This document shows positions 60,960 to 64,000 of a DNA stretch of 64,000 bases, piece after piece. Positions within the stretch are counted from its first letter, which is position 1; each line of letters opens with the position of its first letter. Under the pieces are notes generated by a model. That model did no database searches and was not told where the DNA came from. It saw nothing but the letters and a program-made list of their open reading frames with translations. Origin of the DNA: Luteibacter aegosomatissinici. Lineage in GTDB: Bacteria; Pseudomonadota; Gammaproteobacteria; Xanthomonadales; Rhodanobacteraceae. The translations under genes were made by a program, and so were the position numbers. The DNA lies in NCBI RefSeq assembly GCF_023078495.1, contig NZ_CP095742.1:3162001-3226000 (forward strand), read 5' to 3'.

Positions 60960-61027
60960 TGTAGGAGCGCGCTCGCGCGCGATCCGTGCTTGCAACACAC
61001 CCCATCGCGCGCAAGCGCGCTCCTACA
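60960..61027. repeat. paired GTAGGAGCGCGC palindrome
   Basis: TGTAGGAGCGCGCTCGCGCG at 60960 and its inverted partner GCGCGCAAGCGCGCTCCTAC ending near 61027, in the divergent gap between Hsp20 and peroxiredoxin genes. Each half can also form its own hairpin. Confidence 0.82.
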
Positions 61028-61063
61028 TTTACACTTGGGAAATCCCCCAACGAGGCAGGCCCC

Positions 61064-61543
61064 ATGACTATCGCCGTCGGCGACCGCATTCCTGAATCCA
61101 CCGTCACCTACTTCCAGGACGGCATCCAGACCGCCTCCACCCTGGACCTGATGGGCACCGGCAAGGTGGTGCTGTTCGCGGTACCGGGTGCATTTACGCC
61201 CACCTGTTCCAACAAGCATCTGCCGGGCTATATCCAGCACATCGAGGATTTCAACGAGCGCGGCGTGAAGGTGTCCTGCTATTCCGTGAACGACGCGTTC
61301 GTCATGGATGCCTGGGGCAAGGAGCGCGGCATCCCGAAGGATCTGCACCTGCTGGCCGATGGCAATGCCGCGTTCACCAAGGCGCTCGGCCTGGAGCTGG
61401 ACGGCACCAAGAACGGCATGGGCATTCGCGCCAAGCGCTTCGCCATGTACCTGGAAGATGGCGTGGTGAAGGTGCTCAACATCGAAGCGCCGGGCGAATT
61501 CCGCGTGTCCTCGGCGGAAGCCATGCTCGAAGCGATCCGCTAA
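61064..61543 (+). CDS. Prx5-type peroxiredoxin
   Basis: A 159-residue peroxiredoxin of the Prx5/AhpE-like (PMP20) class. The peroxidatic cysteine is in PGAFTPTCSNKHLPGY. Another cysteine in VKVSCYSVND could be resolving. The C-terminal part has GTKNGMGIRAKRFAMYLEDG, typical of this class. It reduces hydrogen peroxide and organic hydroperoxides with glutaredoxin or thioredoxin. The start at 61064 matches the family; the longer frame from 60986 runs through a palindromic repeat. It overlaps the LysR gene stop by a few bases. Confidence 0.94.
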   Translation: MTIAVGDRIPESTVTYFQDGIQTASTLDLMGTGKVVLFAVPGAFTPTCSNKHLPGYIQHIEDFNERGVKVSCYSVNDAFVMDAWGKERGIPKDLHLLADGNAAFTKALGLELDGTKNGMGIRAKRFAMYLEDGVVKVLNIEAPGEFRVSSAEAMLEAIR

Positions 61544-62412
61544 ACGCCGTTTTCAGCGTCGTCGCCGGGCGGCACGACGCCGTTCCTCAGCAGCCCCGCC
61601 AGCGCATCCGCGGCGGGGTTTGCGCGATCCGCACGCACCATGAAAAGGGAGGCCTCGCCCAGTTCCGGCAGACCTTCGCCAACGGCGATACGGCGTAGCG
61701 CCGCAGGCACATGGATCGCGGGCCGGGCCACCCAACCAAGGCCTGCACGCGCGGCGGCCCAGAGCGCAGAGACACTCCGCGCCGTCACCACGACGCGCCA
61801 CGGGATGTGTGCGGCATCCAGCGCAGCGATCATGCGCCGGCGAAACACGCAGGGGGCTTCCAGCGTGAGCAAGGGTAATGGGCCCTGCCCCGGTCCGGCG
61901 ACACCCTCCGCTGCGAACCAATACACGGGAAACGCCCCGAGCAAGCTTCCACCCAGCCCGCCATCGCTCTCGAACGCGAGCGCAAGGTCGATCGCGCCCT
62001 CACGTACGCCTTCCACCAGGGGTCCGCTCTGATCGACGCTCAGTTCAAGGCTGGTGCCCGGGTGCGCGGAAGCGAAGGCCGCCAGGGTCGATGGCAGCCA
62101 GGCCTCGGCGAAATCGTGCGGTACGCCCAGATGCACGCGCCCTTCCAGATGCTCGCCGCGGACAGCGCCTACGGCATCGGCATTCAGTTCAAGCATATGG
62201 CGGGCATAGCCCAGAAGCCGTTCGCCCGCTTGCGTCAGTTCCTGCTTGCGGCCCACGCGCTGGAAGATGGCCGTGCCCAGCCGGTCCTCAAGCGCCCGCA
62301 ACTGTAGGCTCACCGCCGACGGCGAGAGATGCAGCTTTTCGGCGGCGCGCCCGAAGCCACCGAGGTCGACGGCTGTCACAAGGGTACGCAGCGTGGCGAG
62401 GTCGAGGATCAT
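61540..62412 (-). CDS. LysR-family transcriptional regulator
   Basis: 290 residues with a start at 62412 (MILDLATLRTLVTAVDLGGFGRAAEKLHLSPSAVS), the normal LysR beginning; an in-frame Met at 62448 is less likely. The N-terminal HTH is followed by a LysR substrate-binding domain (HLEGRVHLGVPHDFAEAWLP). Cytoplasmic regulator with unknown inducer. It diverges from the DUF4865 gene, the classic LysR arrangement, so control of that gene is likely. Its stop codon overlaps the peroxiredoxin stop by 3 bp. Confidence 0.93.
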   Translation of the reverse strand: MILDLATLRTLVTAVDLGGFGRAAEKLHLSPSAVSLQLRALEDRLGTAIFQRVGRKQELTQAGERLLGYARHMLELNADAVGAVRGEHLEGRVHLGVPHDFAEAWLPSTLAAFASAHPGTSLELSVDQSGPLVEGVREGAIDLALAFESDGGLGGSLLGAFPVYWFAAEGVAGPGQGPLPLLTLEAPCVFRRRMIAALDAAHIPWRVVVTARSVSALWAAARAGLGWVARPAIHVPAALRRIAVGEGLPELGEASLFMVRADRANPAADALAGLLRNGVVPPGDDAENGV

Positions 62413-62511
62413 GCTTAAGCGCGGCTCACGCGTGGGTTTGGAAACCATCGCTTTTATAGCACCCCGCGCGGCCCGACCATGAGTGCATCCCGTTCACGCA
62501 GGCCTACGCTC

Positions 62512-63021
62512 ATGCTCGCAATGCAATACAGCTTCGATCTCGCGCCTTCGGTCGACCCGGATTCGGTGCGCGCACGGGCCCGGGATATCGGGCCGTCGTT
62601 CGAGGGGCTGCCTGGCCTAAGGATGAAGGCATTTCTCGTTGCATCCGACCCCGCCATTTACGCACCCATCTATGTATGGGACGACGATGCGTCGATGCGC
62701 GCGTTCCTTGAGTCACCGGCATTTGAACGCGTCGTCGCTAAGTACGGCAAGCCCGCGTTCTACGTGATGCCATCCATCCGCGTGGCGCATTCAGCGAAGT
62801 CGAGGCCCATTCGGTTCGCGACGCAGGAGCGCACTGCATTACCGCTTCCTCCCGTTTTCGACGGAAGTGGGGGCGACGTACGCAGTGATGCGAACGTCCT
62901 TACCGGCGCAGACCTCACTCGCTGGGAATCGGTGCGCACGGTGTTCTGGCACGATGCGCCGCCTGCGCGCGAAGGCCAGGTCGTGTTCGATGTTCCCTAT
63001 CTGATCGGGGGATTGCCATGA
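62512..63021 (+). CDS. DUF4865 family protein
   Basis: 169 residues beginning MLAMQYSFDLAPSVDPDSVR, the usual DUF4865 opening (an earlier Met at 62479 is possible). The body has LPGLRMKAFLVASDP, YAPIYVWDDDASMRAFLESPAF and HDAPPAREGQVVFDVPYLIGG. The family resembles the monooxygenase-like ferredoxin fold seen in ABM proteins, and is commonly found next to LysR regulators. Function unknown. It overlaps the next gene by 4 bp (ATGA) and diverges from the LysR gene. Confidence 0.85.
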   Translation: MLAMQYSFDLAPSVDPDSVRARARDIGPSFEGLPGLRMKAFLVASDPAIYAPIYVWDDDASMRAFLESPAFERVVAKYGKPAFYVMPSIRVAHSAKSRPIRFATQERTALPLPPVFDGSGGDVRSDANVLTGADLTRWESVRTVFWHDAPPAREGQVVFDVPYLIGGLP

Positions 63022-63458
63022 GGAGTGCTCTACTTTGCATGCTGGCTCTTGGTGCGCCCCTATCCGTACAGGCGAACGACACCAAAGAGCTCCGCGCCCT
63101 ATTGGCCGCCTATCCGCGCTTTGTGTCGGAGGGAAACCGACAGGGGTTCGAAGGATTGCTACTCGACAAGGACATTCCATTTCGGGGCGTTTACGACAAT
63201 CGGGCTACATCGAGCCAGCAATTACGCGATTACACGCATTTCCGCGAAGCGGTGTTTGATAGCGGCCATCGGTACCGACAAACGTTCTCCCACGTAGTTG
63301 TCGAAATGCACGGCGCCATTGCGCAGGCATCGCTGGATTTCGAAACGATCGACTTAGCGCACCCCTCGGAACCCACCAGGGGATGGAAGATCCTGCAGTT
63401 CGTACGCGGTGAGGGGGGATGGCGGATTGCCAGCGAGCTTTGGGGGGCCGCTCGATGA
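63018..63458 (+). CDS. exported NTF2-like protein
   Basis: 146 residues with a signal peptide (MRSALLCMLALGAPLSVQAND). The mature part (ELRALLAAYPRFVSEGNRQGFEGLLLDKDIPF, then VEMHGAIAQASLDFETIDL and GWKILQFVRGEGGWRIASELW) shows the pattern of DUF4440/SnoaL-like NTF2 folds. Translationally coupled to the DUF4865 gene by a 4 bp overlap. Function unknown, perhaps an accessory to the DUF4865 protein in the periplasm. Confidence 0.8.
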   Translation: MRSALLCMLALGAPLSVQANDTKELRALLAAYPRFVSEGNRQGFEGLLLDKDIPFRGVYDNRATSSQQLRDYTHFREAVFDSGHRYRQTFSHVVVEMHGAIAQASLDFETIDLAHPSEPTRGWKILQFVRGEGGWRIASELWGAAR

Positions 63459-63492
63459 ATCGGGAACTACCTGCTTCTGCGTTTCATTGGCT

Positions 63493-63516
63493 ATCGCGCG
63501 CAAGCGCGTTCCTACA
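63493..63516. repeat. GTAGGAGCGCGC half-repeat
   Basis: ATCGCGCGCAAGCGCG then TTCCTACA, a single inverted half-unit downstream of the NTF2-like gene and before the gyrA terminator. Confidence 0.7.
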
Positions 63517-63576
63517 ACAGCTTTGGATCGCGTCATCCAGCGTGCCCCACCCCACACGCCGCCGCTGAACGCACGC

Positions 63577-63604
63577 AAAAAAAACCCGCCGTTCGGCGGG
63601 TTCT
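63577..63604 (-). terminator. gyrA terminator, possibly bidirectional
   Basis: AACCCGCCG-AAC-GGCGGGTT on the minus strand, followed by a run of eight T. The plus-strand side also has TTCTTTTCTTT, so it may end transcripts from both sides. It lies just after the gyrA stop. Confidence 0.93.
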
Positions 63605-63609
63605 TTTCT

Positions 63610-64000
63610 TTATTCGCTTTCGCCATCCACCGGGCCAGATTCAACCGGCGGGAGGTCGGCGGCGGCTTCGCAGGCCGGTGAATCGCCGTTGAGCGCCTCA
63701 CCATTCGGGATGTCACCCTCGCCTTCCACCTCGGTCTCTTCCTCGGCCTCAAGGCGGACGACACCGATGAGGGTCTCGTCCTTCGGCAGCTTGATCAGCG
63801 TCACACCCTGGGTGTTACGGCCGACCTGGGCGACTTCCGATACGCGGGTGCGCACGAGCGTGCCCTGGTCGGAGATCAGCATGAGCTGCTGGGCCTCGGT
63901 GACCTGCGTGGCGGCAACCAGGTTGCCGTTACGCTCGGAGCACTGGATACCGATGACGCCCTGCGTACCGCGACCCTTTTTCGGGAAATCCTCGAGCACG
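63610..64000 (-). CDS. gyrA: DNA gyrase subunit A, C-terminal fragment in window
   Basis: The 3' end of gyrA, with the 5' part outside the window. Visible are the last beta-pinwheel blades of the GyrA C-terminal domain (LEDFPKKGRGTQGVIGIQ, LVRTRVSEVAQVGRNTQGVT, IKLPKDETLIGVVRLE), which wrap DNA. An acidic tail of about 50 residues follows (EEETEVEGEGDIPNGEAL), typical of regulatory GyrA tails. Gyrase introduces negative supercoils. The visible segment is 129 codons plus the stop; the frame is open to the window edge. Confidence 0.96.
   Translation of the reverse strand, partial: VLEDFPKKGRGTQGVIGIQCSERNGNLVAATQVTEAQQLMLISDQGTLVRTRVSEVAQVGRNTQGVTLIKLPKDETLIGVVRLEAEEETEVEGEGDIPNGEALNGDSPACEAAADLPPVESGPVDGESE

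Noticed and set aside
61540-62412. OxyR as regulator of the adjacent peroxiredoxin
   Set aside because: No OxyR-specific cysteine motif is seen, and the gene diverges from DUF4865, not from the peroxiredoxin.

Overview
The window is high-GC chromosomal DNA of a gammaproteobacterium, most likely of the order Xanthomonadales (Lysobacterales), family Rhodanobacteraceae (Luteibacter/Dyella-like). This is an inference from the gene content: several TonB-dependent receptors, plant-glycan hydrolases, a sucA-sucB-lpd cluster next to a ribosomal-oxygenase-like gene, a PilH-like regulator, and dispersed GTAGGAGC-type palindromic repeats. No tRNA, rRNA or CRISPR array was recognised.

Region by region. 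1-5.4 kb: a truncated TonB receptor diverges from a GH95 alpha-L-fucosidase-like gene. 5.4-7.4 kb: an unusual two-gene unit on the minus strand. It consists of a 54-residue peptide gene, a strong intrinsic terminator, and an asparagine-synthetase/lasso-cyclase-like enzyme that lacks the glutaminase cysteine. It looks like an orphan RiPP-type locus and is the best candidate for a new system. 7.4-18.5 kb: SnoaL-like protein, KdsA, a heptad-repeat coiled-coil membrane protein, a quinone oxidoreductase, a siderophore-type TonB receptor, a GH35 beta-galactosidase, a HipA/YjjJ-like kinase behind an AT-rich palindromic region, and exported proteins. 18.5-33.5 kb: CPA1 antiporter, UPF0303 protein, CocE/NonD hydrolase, a LytTR two-component pair, an S66 carboxypeptidase homologue with glycine at the nucleophile position, AraC regulator, Hsp70-like protein, M28 peptidase and an OprO/P porin. 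33.5-37.3 kb: a TonB receptor behind a perfect palindrome, then 1.2 kb of nested repeats.

37.3-41.4 kb: a compact operon with two paralogous small exported proteins, a YtrA-type GntR repressor, an ABC ATPase and a permease, behind a promoter whose -10 lies inside a palindrome. A serine hydrolase follows. 41.4-49.3 kb: a large membrane patatin, fumC, an IS110-family element lying between two halves of a GTAGGAGC repeat, and purB. 49.3-56.8 kb: RoxA-like oxygenase, a small partner gene, then sucA, sucB and lpd. 56.8-64 kb: LOG protein, YhdH-type reductase, PilH-like regulator, CbpA-like co-chaperone, Hsp20, peroxiredoxin, LysR/DUF4865 divergon and the 3' end of gyrA.

The gene set combines housekeeping metabolism (TCA cycle, purine synthesis, Kdo synthesis, gyrase) with envelope and nutrient-uptake functions. 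Intergenic gaps carry at least two families of palindromic repeats; one shows compensatory changes that keep its hairpins paired.
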